17,104 bases of DNA from Stenocarpella maydis (taxonomy: Eukaryota > Ascomycota > Sordariomycetes > Diaporthales > Diaporthaceae): the NCBI GenBank assembly GCA_002270565.1, contig NQMI01000150.1:85724-102827 (forward strand). Direction: 5' to 3'. Shown piece after piece: positions 1 to 7,216 of the stretch. Numbering within the stretch: position 1 is the stretch's first letter; each line of letters starts with the position of its first letter. A model generated the notes under the pieces. That model searched no databases and had not been told where the DNA came from. It was given only the letters and a program-made list of their open reading frames with translations. The translations under genes were made by a program, and so were the position numbers.

Positions 1-54
1 TTGCAAGCTTTAAATAATTCTGTATTAATAAAGTTAATTAAGTAAGGTTTAAAT

Positions 55-460
55 TAAGCTAAAGCTTATTCTTCAAGGAAAGAGGATGCATACATAACCC
101 TTTTCCTGCTAGGCTATATATCTAACCCATGGAAGTACTAGTAGGCCCTAACCTGTATTAGGTATACCTAAAGTTATTTAGTAATTCCATTATAAGGAGC
201 TAGGGCATTAAGCTTAATATATTCCTTAATCTAGATTAGGGTATTAATAATATTAGCTCCTGCTTATAGTATAGTAATTTTCTCCTAGAGTTATTCCATT
301 TCCTGATTTTAGTAAGCTTGCTTATTTATGAGAGTATAGAGTTGGGCTATCATATTAGCTAGCTCCTATATTTAGGGGTTGATAGTTAGTTGGTTAGTAA
401 TGTTACTAAGCTCATTTAAGAAATTATAAGTGGGAGTGGTTATTTTGGAGTCCAATATTA
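55..460 (-). mobile_element. RIP-decayed Ty3/gypsy-type gag relic
   Basis: Read on the minus strand, this AT-rich stretch gives a stop-riddled frame with short peptides in gag order: ALAPYNG, then VYLIQVRAY, then YFHGLDI, then RVMYASSFLEE. Fungal Ty3/gypsy gag proteins commonly have a similar run (a PPPYdG-type start, then a QaYHyF-type helix, then an aaSFLeG-type helix). This is recalled family knowledge, not a search result. Stop codons are mostly TAG or TAA where CAG or CAA would be expected, the C-to-T change RIP makes. The orientation is opposite to the pol relic at 959-2340, so the two are probably not halves of one copy. It cannot be functional. Upstream and downstream limits are approximate. 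Confidence 0.65.
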
Positions 461-740
461 TAAGGGGTTCTATATATAATATTGCTTAAAGTCTGTATAA
501 TAATGTATAAATAAGAGTTATCAAAATGTAATAATTAGAGAGTTTCCGAGTATGTTAAACCTAAAAGATTAAGGGTTTATATTTAAAATATATTATTAGG
601 TAGTTATTAAGTAATATTATTAACTGATAATAATTACTAGCTGTAAGGCTATTTAATGCTGGGATTAAATATTTAGATTAATGACTGAAGAGTTTGTTTT
701 ATAAAAACTATCTACTATAGTAATGATTATATTTGTATAT
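461..740. other. AT-rich RIP-type sequence, no gene seen
   Basis: Strongly AT-rich and TpA-rich with stops in all frames. I could not match any protein to it. It probably belongs to the same decayed transposon as the gag relic to its left. Confidence 0.6.
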
Positions 741-958
741 ATGTTCTGACTCTTTAGTGACTTGATGGGATTAATGGTGATGCTGTTGACTGGGTGCTGC
801 TTGATGGAATTAATATAGATCCCATCGATCCTGGTGGGTCCTTAACCCTAACCCTAATAAGGTGGTATTACTAATTGGATTAGGTGGGATGCTCTTTTCA
901 GGAGCCATTTCCCAACCTATGGGGTTGTCTTCTGCGGTAGTCAGCCGTTAATGCTTGG
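741..958. other. Unmutated GC-richer patch between two retroelement relics
   Basis: Composition rises to near-balanced here (for example the text around 770-840 and 895-958), in contrast to both flanks, and C and G occur in ordinary contexts. It has no convincing ORF. It may be a remnant of a non-RIPed insertion, part of a long terminal repeat that escaped mutation, or a subtelomere-derived piece, given the CCCTAA run inside it. None of these can be decided from one copy. Confidence 0.45.
842..857 (+). repeat. Short telomere-like run (CCCTAA orientation)
   Basis: The bases read TTAACCCTAACCCTAA, about two and a half units of the fungal telomere repeat on its C-rich strand. It is far too short to be a telomere. 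It may be an interstitial scar or chance. A two-unit run in the opposite orientation lies at 12457-12470. Confidence 0.6.
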
Positions 959-2340
959 TGGTTCATAACAATAAGCAATAGATTAGATATATAGAATTCT
1001 TATTATAACTTAATATTAAAGTTATCTATAAAGATGGAATCAAGAATGCTAGGGTAGATGCACTTAGTAGGAGACCTAACTATTAAGATAAAGATATACT
1101 TATGGAATGGATGGTCTTTAGACCTTATAAGAACGGAAGCCTTATTCTTAATTAAGAACTTAACATTATAATTAAAGTTAACTCCACAACTTAGAAAGCT
1201 CCTACTAATCTAAAAAAATAAAATAAGTTAATTAAGGAAATATATAAAGTACTAATATATACCTACTAAGGAATTATAATAATAATTAAAAGAATTTAAT
1301 AAAACTACTAGATTCCTTACCTTAAGAAGAAGGTTAAGGATATTATTAGCTAATGCAACTTATATAATAAAAATAAAGCCTCCTAATATGCACTATATAG
1401 ACTNCTATATAACAGTATTCTAGTAGTAGTTTGCAGAATAAGCAACTATATATACTTTATACTATAAAAGGAAGCTAGTATAGCAGAAGAACCTATATAT
1501 ATATTTCTATGAATTATTATAAGTAACCATAGAATACTATATGAAATTATCTTAAATAGAAATAAGCTCTTTATATTAATAAATTAGCTTAGAGTAAAAT
1601 ATAAACTATTAATAATAGTATACCTATAAATAGACAGATAGATAGAATGAATTAATTAGATAGTGAAATAATAGCTCTAATATTATATTAACTAACTATA
1701 GGATAATTGGGTTAAGCTGCTATTATTAGTATAATTTGCTTATAATAGTGCAACTACTAGTATAACTAAACAGTTAACTTTCTTTATATTCTATAGATAT
1801 AAGCTATAAGTGTACTATAAATTACTGTTAGATGCAATACTAGCAGAATTAGCAGAAGCAAAGAAAATATAAATTAAATAAATCCGGAAAGATATCTAGA
1901 AGGAACTTTCTTTTATATAGAAATAAATGATGAAATATTTAAACTAGAAAAGAATTAAGGGACTAATTCTTAAGGAGGGAAATAAAGTTTACCTTCTTTA
2001 ATAAAATATAAAAACTAAGTAACCTAGTAATAAACTTAACTATAAATTATCCCTACCTAAAGGAATAAAACAATATAATAACTTCTACATTTTACTTCTA
2101 GAGCTAGTACTTAAGAATATAAAACTCAAAATATCGATTAAAACTACTAATAAGTATAATAAGGAATATAAAGTAGAATGAATAATAGATTTAAGGTAAT
2201 GTAGGGATGTAATGGAATATTTTATTAAATGCAAAGGCTATAATTAAGCAAGAATATATAGGAATTAATGGAAAACCTAATATACTATGAAAATAAGCTC
2301 CAGGAATATAATGCAAAAACTACTATAACCTGATACCCTA
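959..2340 (+). mobile_element. RIP-decayed Ty3/gypsy chromovirus pol tail (RNase H end, integrase, chromodomain)
   Basis: Several pol domains appear in the right order in frames broken by many TAA/TAG stops. At about 959-1095 is the RNase H end, with RYIEFL and VDALSRRPNY (family ADALSRRPDY). At 1190-1405 is the integrase zinc-binding region, with stop-containing LKKKVKDIIS then C-x-L-Y. At about 1430-1800 is the integrase core, with KEASIAEE, NHRILYEIIL and NRNKLF (family SDRDKLF), and then a TDGQTERMN-like segment mutated to IDRQIERMN. At about 2165-2335 is a chromodomain, with IIDLR, YFIKCKGYN (family YLVKWKGY) and a Trp followed by YENKLQEYN. The order integrase then chromodomain places it with the chromoviruses. 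One ambiguous base (N) lies at 1404. Nonsense changes fit C-to-T RIP, so this is a dead copy. The 5' half of pol (reverse transcriptase) is not present next to it. Confidence 0.85.
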
Positions 2341-2465
2341 AAGCTAGAAAGCAGGCTAAATCTGAAACGAACTATAATTAACTAAGTATTATAACAAAAC
2401 TAAAGCTATAATAAAACCCGTATATAATGAACCCTGGAAAAATAAGATAACAACCAGTTAGGATA
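2341..2465. other. End of left AT-rich block and composition boundary
   Basis: AT-rich sequence continues after the chromodomain and then switches to GC-balanced DNA within a few bases of 2462. The boundary coincides almost exactly with the stop codon of the next gene, so the transposon block may have cut off that gene's 3' flank. Confidence 0.6.
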
Positions 2466-2954
2466 TTACCTAGGCAGATCAGGGATGACTTGGTTAATAA
2501 TTCTCTCAACGCACAACGCCGCAAGAGTGCAAGACCCCTCCATCGTATCCGCAGGCTCGGGAGGCCGGAACGCCTCAATTTCCTCGGCTATTATTGACCG
2601 GGGCAGGACCCTGACACGGATGTCGGCAAGCGTCTCTGCGGCATACTCCTCTCGTCTTGCCTGGATTCTCGCATATCTTCTCTCACACACCTGCCCCGGC
2701 CAGGTGGCCACGAAGAAAATGGCGTCACCGCACGCCACTGAGATCAAAGTGGTGAGATCGAGGGTGCGTGGTGGGGACGAGTCACGGTCCTCGCACAAGG
2801 CCAGGAAGAGGGCGAGACCGAGCCGGCCAAGGGATACAACAACAATGGCGACCAAAGGCCCCGTGGCGGCAGCCAGGATGATGCCGCAAACAATGGAGAA
2901 AAATGAAAGAGCAGGCATTCTGTTGGCTGACAGTGGGGGTGTGTTACTTGCCAT
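2466..2954 (-). CDS. Small predicted membrane protein, unknown family (copy A of a local pair)
   Basis: A 162-residue intronless frame. The start at 2954 is chosen because its context (GACCATGG) is a good Kozak site and the DNA upstream is pyrimidine-rich like a fungal leader. The frame is open upstream to 3089, adding up to 45 residues. Residues about 14-54 are strongly hydrophobic (one or two membrane passes), and residues about 68-86 form a second hydrophobic stretch. A charged segment follows (ERRYARIQARREE, 91-103), then the C-terminal motif FRPPEPADT at 129-137. The decayed copy at 5150-5500 shares the FRPxEPADT motif, an ETL-x6-LPR spacing and an upstream box, so this is a duplicated lineage gene. 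I do not recognise the family. It could act in a membrane, but no function can be assigned. The stop codon lies on the edge of the AT-rich block, so the original C-terminus may have been longer. Confidence 0.55.
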   Translation of the reverse strand: MASNTPPLSANRMPALSFFSIVCGIILAAATGPLVAIVVVSLGRLGLALFLALCEDRDSSPPRTLDLTTLISVACGDAIFFVATWPGQVCERRYARIQARREEYAAETLADIRVRVLPRSIIAEEIEAFRPPEPADTMEGSCTLAALCVERIINQVIPDLPR

Positions 2955-3060
2955 GGTCTGCTGTTGCACGGTATGCTGATGGAGGGCCAGTCGGGCAGAG
3001 TCGAATGATGCATGTTTGGAGGGAAAAGAAGGGAAGGCAGTCGAGGCGAGGTCGAGAGAG

Positions 3061-3068
3061 AATTTAAA
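3061..3068 (-). promoter_or_regulatory. TATA-like element upstream of membrane protein A
   Basis: On the minus strand this reads TTTAAATT, about 110 bases before the preferred ATG at 2954, and is followed by a CT-rich leader (TTCCCTTCTTTTCCCTCC). Position and context fit a fungal core promoter. It is inferred from sequence only. Confidence 0.4.
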
Positions 3069-3130
3069 GACCCCACCCTCAAGGCTCAAGGAACCGGTCT
3101 AGGCACTTGGCCGGCTATAGCTACACATCT

Positions 3131-3160
3131 TGGAGGAATTAGAAGACGCCATGTCTTTCT
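3131..3160 (-). promoter_or_regulatory. Upstream box shared by the paralogous pair (copy A)
   Basis: On the plus strand this runs TGGAGGAATTA then GAAGACGCCATGTCT. The region 5670-5700 has TGGAGCAATTAGGAAGGCGC then CATGTCT. The two agree at most positions with a single one-base gap. Each lies about 170-180 bases upstream of the likely ATG of its gene (2954 and 5500), which argues that promoter and gene were duplicated together. Confidence 0.55.
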
Positions 3161-3184
3161 GGCTGTTCGCAGCACATTGACCGT

Positions 3185-3203
3185 CCGGCCTTAAAACGGC
3201 CGG
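3185..3203. promoter_or_regulatory. CCGGCC/GGCCGG inverted repeat
   Basis: Two 6-base arms, CCGGCC and GGCCGG, flank a 7-base AT-rich centre (TTAAAAC). Everted or inverted CGG/CCG pairs are typical sites for fungal Zn2Cys6 regulators. It lies about 230 bases upstream of membrane gene A. Binding is inference. Confidence 0.3.
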
Positions 3204-4195
3204 CGACCACGCCGGCTGCCTGCCATGTGCCAGCCGAGGCACCGGCTTGGATACCTTTTTCCAGAAGGGAACGGCACCTGCCATTGATGTACCAATCATG
3301 TACCTGAACTCTGGCAAGAGCTCTCTCTCGGGCTGGTCAGAAACATGTAGTCGTTAAGTCTTGATGAGCATCGAGGACGCGGACGCTTAGGCTTGCCATC
3401 GGGATACGTGGACACGAAATCAACCACGTGCAACGTCGATGGAGGGCAACAGTAACTAATGACGGCGTGATCAGACCAGGTTAGCTATGTATTCTCTAAA
3501 GACCAAAGATGCAATGCATCATCGACACCCCATCCCCACGTGTTACCCCTGTTGACATGTCGGAGCTGTTAGGTCATGTCAGCTCCAGGGCCATGAGCAT
3601 TCTATTACAAAGAACCAAGACCGCCTCCTGAAAGACAAAACAATTGCGTCACCTGGAAAACGCCCCCAATGACCGAGAGCACTGGGTTGCGGGCCAACCC
3701 GCCCTGATCAAGACTCTCACACAGACAGCTCTGCCCGCCGCCATCCACGCACAAGCCATCTTACGCGCAGTGAGACATGGCAGAGTACATAGCCGGGGGG
3801 CGGGGGGCGGGGGGCGGCCAAAGGTCTGATGTAGTCCACTTCTAAAGAGCGAGCTTGTTGGAGACAGAAGTTAGGAATAGGTGCCGTGGGAGTTGGTGTT
3901 TTGGAGTGAGAGTAGCGGGGATAGGAGTGGTGGGCAGTGGGAGTTGGTGCACGTCGGATGGGTGTGGGTAGGCGTGAGCATGGAGGTTTGAGGTTGGTTG
4001 GATTGTGGTCGTGGCCCCCACACATCTCGAGACTCCGATACGCCATCGCCGGCCCCTGCGAGCTACTGGTTCGACGAGCTGGCACCTTTCCTAGATGAAG
4101 GTGCCTTGCTGGCTAGCATCATGTGACCCTGAGGTGAAGTCCTCTTCAGGTGGGAATACTCACATTGGGCAGGGCAAGTGGGGTAGAATGCGACT
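3204..4195. other. Intergenic stretch without a supported gene
   Basis: GC-balanced DNA. Open frames of about 60-120 codons exist (for example minus 3717-4085), but they are Pro/Ser/Thr-rich by composition, lack good start contexts and show no recognisable motif. The only distinct structure is the G-tract at 3795-3817. Confidence 0.5.
3795..3817 (+). repeat. G-tract array, potential G-quadruplex
   Basis: Three runs of six G separated by single C, then a GG (G6-C-G6-C-G6-C-GG). Three long runs with one-base loops can supply four G-triplets, so an intra-strand quadruplex is plausible. No gene association is evident. Confidence 0.6.
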
Positions 4196-4630
4196 TTAAA
4201 CCATGTCGCTCGGTTTCTCTCGGCCGGAGCACGACGTCTCTGACGCTCCACCTTGTTTCTGAATTTGAGATTGATCCATCCCGCTGTTATCTCCTGAGAC
4301 TGCCTCAGGTGGCGCATTGGCCGGGTCCTCTTTTACCGTTGGCATCCAGCAGGCGTGATCTGGTGGTGGGCGGTCATGACGAGGGTGGCCAGCGAAACCA
4401 CAAGCGAAAAGAACGTCATGCTGTTGGTCGACCACCAGGATGTGTCCGGATTTGGCTTCGACCGAGAGAGGCAGGTGCTTTTGTAGAGTTCTGGAGAGAA
4501 CAAGAGGATTGCAAGAAGGTTCAATGAAGTTTGAATGAACTTCAGACGAAAGAAAGAGCCTTGCAGATGCAAATAGGCCAATTTTTTGAAATTGTAGAAA
4601 GACACGCGCAGAGACCCAGAGACGCACCAC
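4196..4630 (-). CDS. Doubtful hypothetical ORF
   Basis: An open frame of about 144 codons with no ATG start at its beginning (it opens at GTG). Its second half is acidic and Ser/Gln-rich (EDPANAPPEAVSGDNSGMD), like a disordered tail. An alternative on the same strand is a 28-codon ORF starting at ATG 4419, with a strongly hydrophobic start (MTFFSLVVSLATLVM) preceded by a CT-rich leader. The two frames might be joined by splicing, but no clean donor/acceptor pair was found. No family recognised. Confidence 0.25.
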   Translation of the reverse strand: MVRLWVSARVFLQFQKIGLFASARLFLSSEVHSNFIEPSCNPLVLSRTLQKHLPLSVEAKSGHILVVDQQHDVLFACGFAGHPRHDRPPPDHACWMPTVKEDPANAPPEAVSGDNSGMDQSQIQKQGGASETSCSGREKPSDMV

Positions 4631-4690
4631 ACACTAACGGTTTGGAGAGAATGAAGTACTGATCAGGATTGATGTAGGCAACGAGATTGT

Positions 4691-5149
4691 CTAGCTGAGG
4701 CTCTGAGCCGTTGACGCGAGCCGTTGACGGAGTGCGTAGAAGGCGACATGGTGTGGCAGACGACTTGGTGGGAGACGACATGGCGTGGAAGTCGAGAAAT
4801 GGTGTTGAAGACTGGTGTTGGAGACCGACATGGTGCGGAAGCGAAGTGGGTTGGAACTGGTCCATCTGAAGGCAATTTGACCTTCAGCGGCAAGCTTGAC
4901 TGCTCCAAATCTGGACTGTGCGACGAGGGACTGTCTACCAGTGGCGCTGCGATATGCATCGCAGTGATGATGAGCCAGGGGGCCGGCTTGGGGGCAAAGG
5001 GGTGCGGCTGCCATGGCCTGCAGAAGATTGGGTGGTTGGTGAAGGAGTGAGAAGTGGATGGCATTCAAGGAGGCTTGCTCCACCGTGTCGGCAGGCTCGG
5101 CTGGACGGAAGAAATCATCTTCCTCAATGATGCTCAGGCGCGGCAGGAT
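4691..5149 (-). pseudogene. Read-through frame downstream of the stop in membrane protein copy B
   Basis: Directly after the TGA at 5150-5152 the same frame stays open for about 150 codons and begins ILPRLSIIEE, then FRPAEPADT at about 5084-5110. Copy A has VLPRSIIAEEIEAFRPPEPADT in the matching place, with the same number of residues after its ETL. The homologous C-terminus therefore lies beyond the stop, so copy B is probably interrupted by a nonsense change. Beyond FRPAEPADT the frame (MAAAPLCPQAG onwards) has no counterpart in copy A and may simply be open by chance. Confidence 0.55.
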
Positions 5150-5500
5150 TCAGGCACGGAAGGTCCTGAGTGTTTCGATGTCTTGGAGATGAGGGTGTGG
5201 ACAATCCCGATCTTGTACAGCCTTGTTCTGGGCTTGGATGTGTAGTTTGAGCTGGCACCGGGCGAGAAGACGGCAAAAGTTGCACGTGGTCGTGGTCGTG
5301 GTCGCGGTCAAGGTCGAGTTCGAGTTTGAGTTCGAGTTTGAGTTCGAGTTCGAGTTCGAGGTGATGGCATCTTGTGTGGCCTGCTGGGAGCCAGGATCGA
5401 GCGGGAGACATTGCAGAGAAGCATATGGAGCAAGGCTGAGGAGATGCCCGATAGGAATGGTGATGACAACAGTGGTGCCGAGCCATAAAAGAGCAAGCAT
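5150..5500 (-). CDS. Membrane-anchored paralogue copy B with Asn-Ser repeat, probably truncated
   Basis: A 116-residue frame starting at ATG 5500 (CCCAAGATGCTT). Residues 1-30 are hydrophobic (MLALLWLGTTVVIT), like the corresponding segment of copy A (MPALSFFSIVCGII). Residues about 48-62 are alternating Asn-Ser encoded by a six-base tandem repeat, followed by Thr-rich residues 63-72. Then comes a Cys-containing segment ending HIQAQNKA, comparable with ARIQARREE in copy A. Removing the Asn-Ser block brings the two copies to nearly the same length. The frame ends at TGA where copy A has an Arg codon, and homology resumes after it. It is therefore either a shortened protein lacking the FRPxEPADT tail or a young pseudogene. 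No intron that removes the TGA was found. Confidence 0.5.
   Translation of the reverse strand: MLALLWLGTTVVITIPIGHLLSLAPYASLQCLPLDPGSQQATQDAITSNSNSNSNSNSNSNSTLTATTTTTTCNFCRLLARCQLKLHIQAQNKAVQDRDCPHPHLQDIETLRTFRA
5286..5361. repeat. Six-base tandem repeat inside copy B
   Basis: A short GTGGTC-type run (about 5286-5312) passes into GAGTTC/GAGTTT units (about 5314-5361). On the gene strand the second run encodes (Asn-Ser)n and the first encodes Thr-rich residues. The unit length is a multiple of three, so expansion keeps the frame. Several units differ by C/T exchange. Confidence 0.85.
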
Positions 5501-5669
5501 CTTGGGAGCGTGTGTCGAGAAGGTCTGCGTTGATGATGTCTGGAATGATGGGTGATGGAAGGGAGAGGAGTCGAGTCGAGGTGGAGGGACAGCATGGGCA
5601 ATCAGGTGTGTAATTGGGCAGTAGCGAAGCTGCAGGCTGCGAAGCTGTAAGGCTGCAAGGCTGCAGCCC

Positions 5670-5700
5670 TGGAGCAATTAGGAAGGCGCCATGTCTCTGC
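5670..5700 (-). promoter_or_regulatory. Upstream box shared by the paralogous pair (copy B)
   Basis: Counterpart of 3131-3160, with one extra G. It lies about 170 bases upstream of ATG 5500. Between 5618 and 5670 the plus strand carries several imperfect GAAGCTGCA/AGGCTGCA units that are not obvious in copy A. Confidence 0.5.
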
Positions 5701-5722
5701 GGCGTGTCTTGACGCCCTGACG

Positions 5723-6125
5723 GTGCAACCACCTGCACCTGCACCTGCACTGCAATTGCAACTACACTGCTGCTGCCACCAAAAGCTTGTCTGTCAATCA
5801 GTGTCCAAAGGAAACCGAGATGTGTCCCCAGGGAATGTAGGCCACACCACTAACGACCACACCCATCCGTGTGCAGCATTTGATGCCTACCTAGGTACAT
5901 GTTGACCTGTGCCTATGGCCACTGACTCTGGCCCACATAGCGTTAGAAACTACCTACTTAGGTATATACCTAGCTATCTAGGCAGGTAGGTAGTCAGCCC
6001 CACATTATCTAGGTGCCTAGGCACTCGCTGATGTCAATAGGCACCCCTAAATATTGGTCCGAGATGCTTGGCCCCCATCTTGCTCGGATCGGTGTGGTGT
6101 GTTCCCCCTTCCCCCTTCCCACTTA
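5723..6125. other. Intergenic stretch with CCTAGG-rich cluster
   Basis: No supported gene. It holds a short GCACCT tandem run (about 5732-5750) and, from about 5887 to 6035, a cluster of palindromic CCTAGG/ACCTAGGT and GGTAGG elements: TACCTAGGTA, ACCTACTTAGGT, ACCTAGCTATCTAGG, CAGGTAGGTAG and GTGCCTAGGCAC. Similar runs recur in intergenic DNA of some Sordariomycetes (general recollection). Confidence 0.5.
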
Positions 6126-6431
6126 CCAAAGACTCAAGGACGGCTGGGTAGCGGATCCAATTCTCTTCTTGGTCAGGAAAGAGGTGCCTCGCAGCTTGCG
6201 CACCTTTGGCTTGGGGACAGCAGCATCAATCGGGAGGCAGGCAGGCAGCGACGAGGCGATGGTGCTGGCGCACGTCTCTGGACGACCACGCCACGCACCA
6301 CGGCAAGTTGGTTTAACCGCTTCGCGCCAGGCTCGTATGTCTCCTACAAATCGTGGGTTGGCAAGCTGAAGAAGCTCAAGGGCTGGTAGTGCACTTTTCC
6401 TAAAACTATGATCCTGACCACCAGAGCTCAA
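6126..6431 (-). CDS. Possible partial exon, unknown product
   Basis: A frame of about 100 codons without any ATG, so it could only be an internal exon. Its end is basic (VPKPKVRKLRGTSFLTKKR) and is followed at once by GGTAAGT, a perfect fungal intron donor that also contains the in-frame TAA at 6123-6125. No exon upstream or downstream was identified. The opposite strand has an overlapping frame ending SYKSWVGKLKKLKGW. Low-confidence call. Confidence 0.25.
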
Positions 6432-7184
6432 AATGATATCTGCGATGCCACAGGGCCCTTACTCAAGCACAATGGCTGCCGATGTTTTGCGGGTGATTGG
6501 AATTAAAATTATAAATAATAAAGAACACCTGGACAGTCGTAAAAGTCCATAGTACCTTACCACTGGCCCTGCGTATCACGCTCCCTACCTAGGCAAGGCA
6601 CCGCGCTTGGTGATTCGGGCTGTCAGCACATTACAGACAGCAGGCGTTTGTGTCTTCCCTTGTTCTTTTTCTAGATATTATTATAGTCTTGCTTTTAAGT
6701 AGTAGGTAGTGGTTTTTAACGAATTATATGCTCTGAAGGCTGATGTTAAAACATTACTAAAATCGTTACGCGCTTAAATAATATTATCTCATGCTGCTGA
6801 ATTTCAGTTAGCAAGCCTTGTGGGGTTATGCTCACGCATTATTATAATCCAACTTGGATTTTAATGCGACATATAGAGGTTATTATTAGTACTATTACAG
6901 GCAGGGAAGAGCTTTAGCAGGTATTGATGCCACACTTGGCACTTTTTATTGCTTCCTGCTCTACCAACCTTGATCTTCCTGGCTTTAACCTAGAGTGTTA
7001 CAGCGACAGTAATGAGAAACTGGATAAAATCAGTCCTCCCTAGAGTGCACCATAGAGCCGTACTAGTAGGCCCAGGTCCACTTTATTAAAACTAGTGCCC
7101 ATAGCCAGCCTCATGCTCTACTTCAAGAAAGTCTAATTTTACATCTTCACTCCTCCATAACCTCACAACCTTGCATCCCATTAT
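6432..7184. other. Moderately AT-rich stretch, probable old transposon debris
   Basis: AT content rises from about 6500 to 6960, with interrupted plus-strand frames containing peptides such as SHAAEFQLASLVGLCSR and QAGKSFSRY around 6795-6920. I do not recognise them. TACTAGTAGGCCC at about 7064-7076 also occurs at about 136-148 inside the gag relic. No intact gene is supported. Confidence 0.35.
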
Positions 7185-7216
7185 CTTCACAGCTTCACAG
7201 CTTCACAGCTTCACAT
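7185..7216 (+). repeat. CTTCACAG octamer repeat, four units
   Basis: Three exact CTTCACAG units and a fourth ending in CAT. The last unit touches the stop codon (TAA on the minus strand, 7216-7218) of the gene to its right. Confidence 0.9.

Noticed and set aside
842..857. True telomere end
   Set aside because: Only about two and a half repeat units, embedded in unique sequence on both sides.
2485..2979. Plus-strand ORF of 164 codons
   Set aside because: It is antisense to membrane protein A, which has the better start, membrane segments and a paralogue.
3717..4085. Minus ORF of 122 codons rich in Pro/Thr/His
   Set aside because: Composition-driven low complexity, no motif, and it spans the G-tract. 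There is no paralogue or start support.
5223..5555. Plus ORF with Glu-Phe repeats
   Set aside because: It is the antisense reading of the GAGTTC repeat inside copy B.
6431..7130. tRNA, rRNA or CRISPR-type structure in the non-coding stretches
   Set aside because: No cloverleaf, no regularly spaced repeats and no rRNA-like sequence were seen here or elsewhere in the window.
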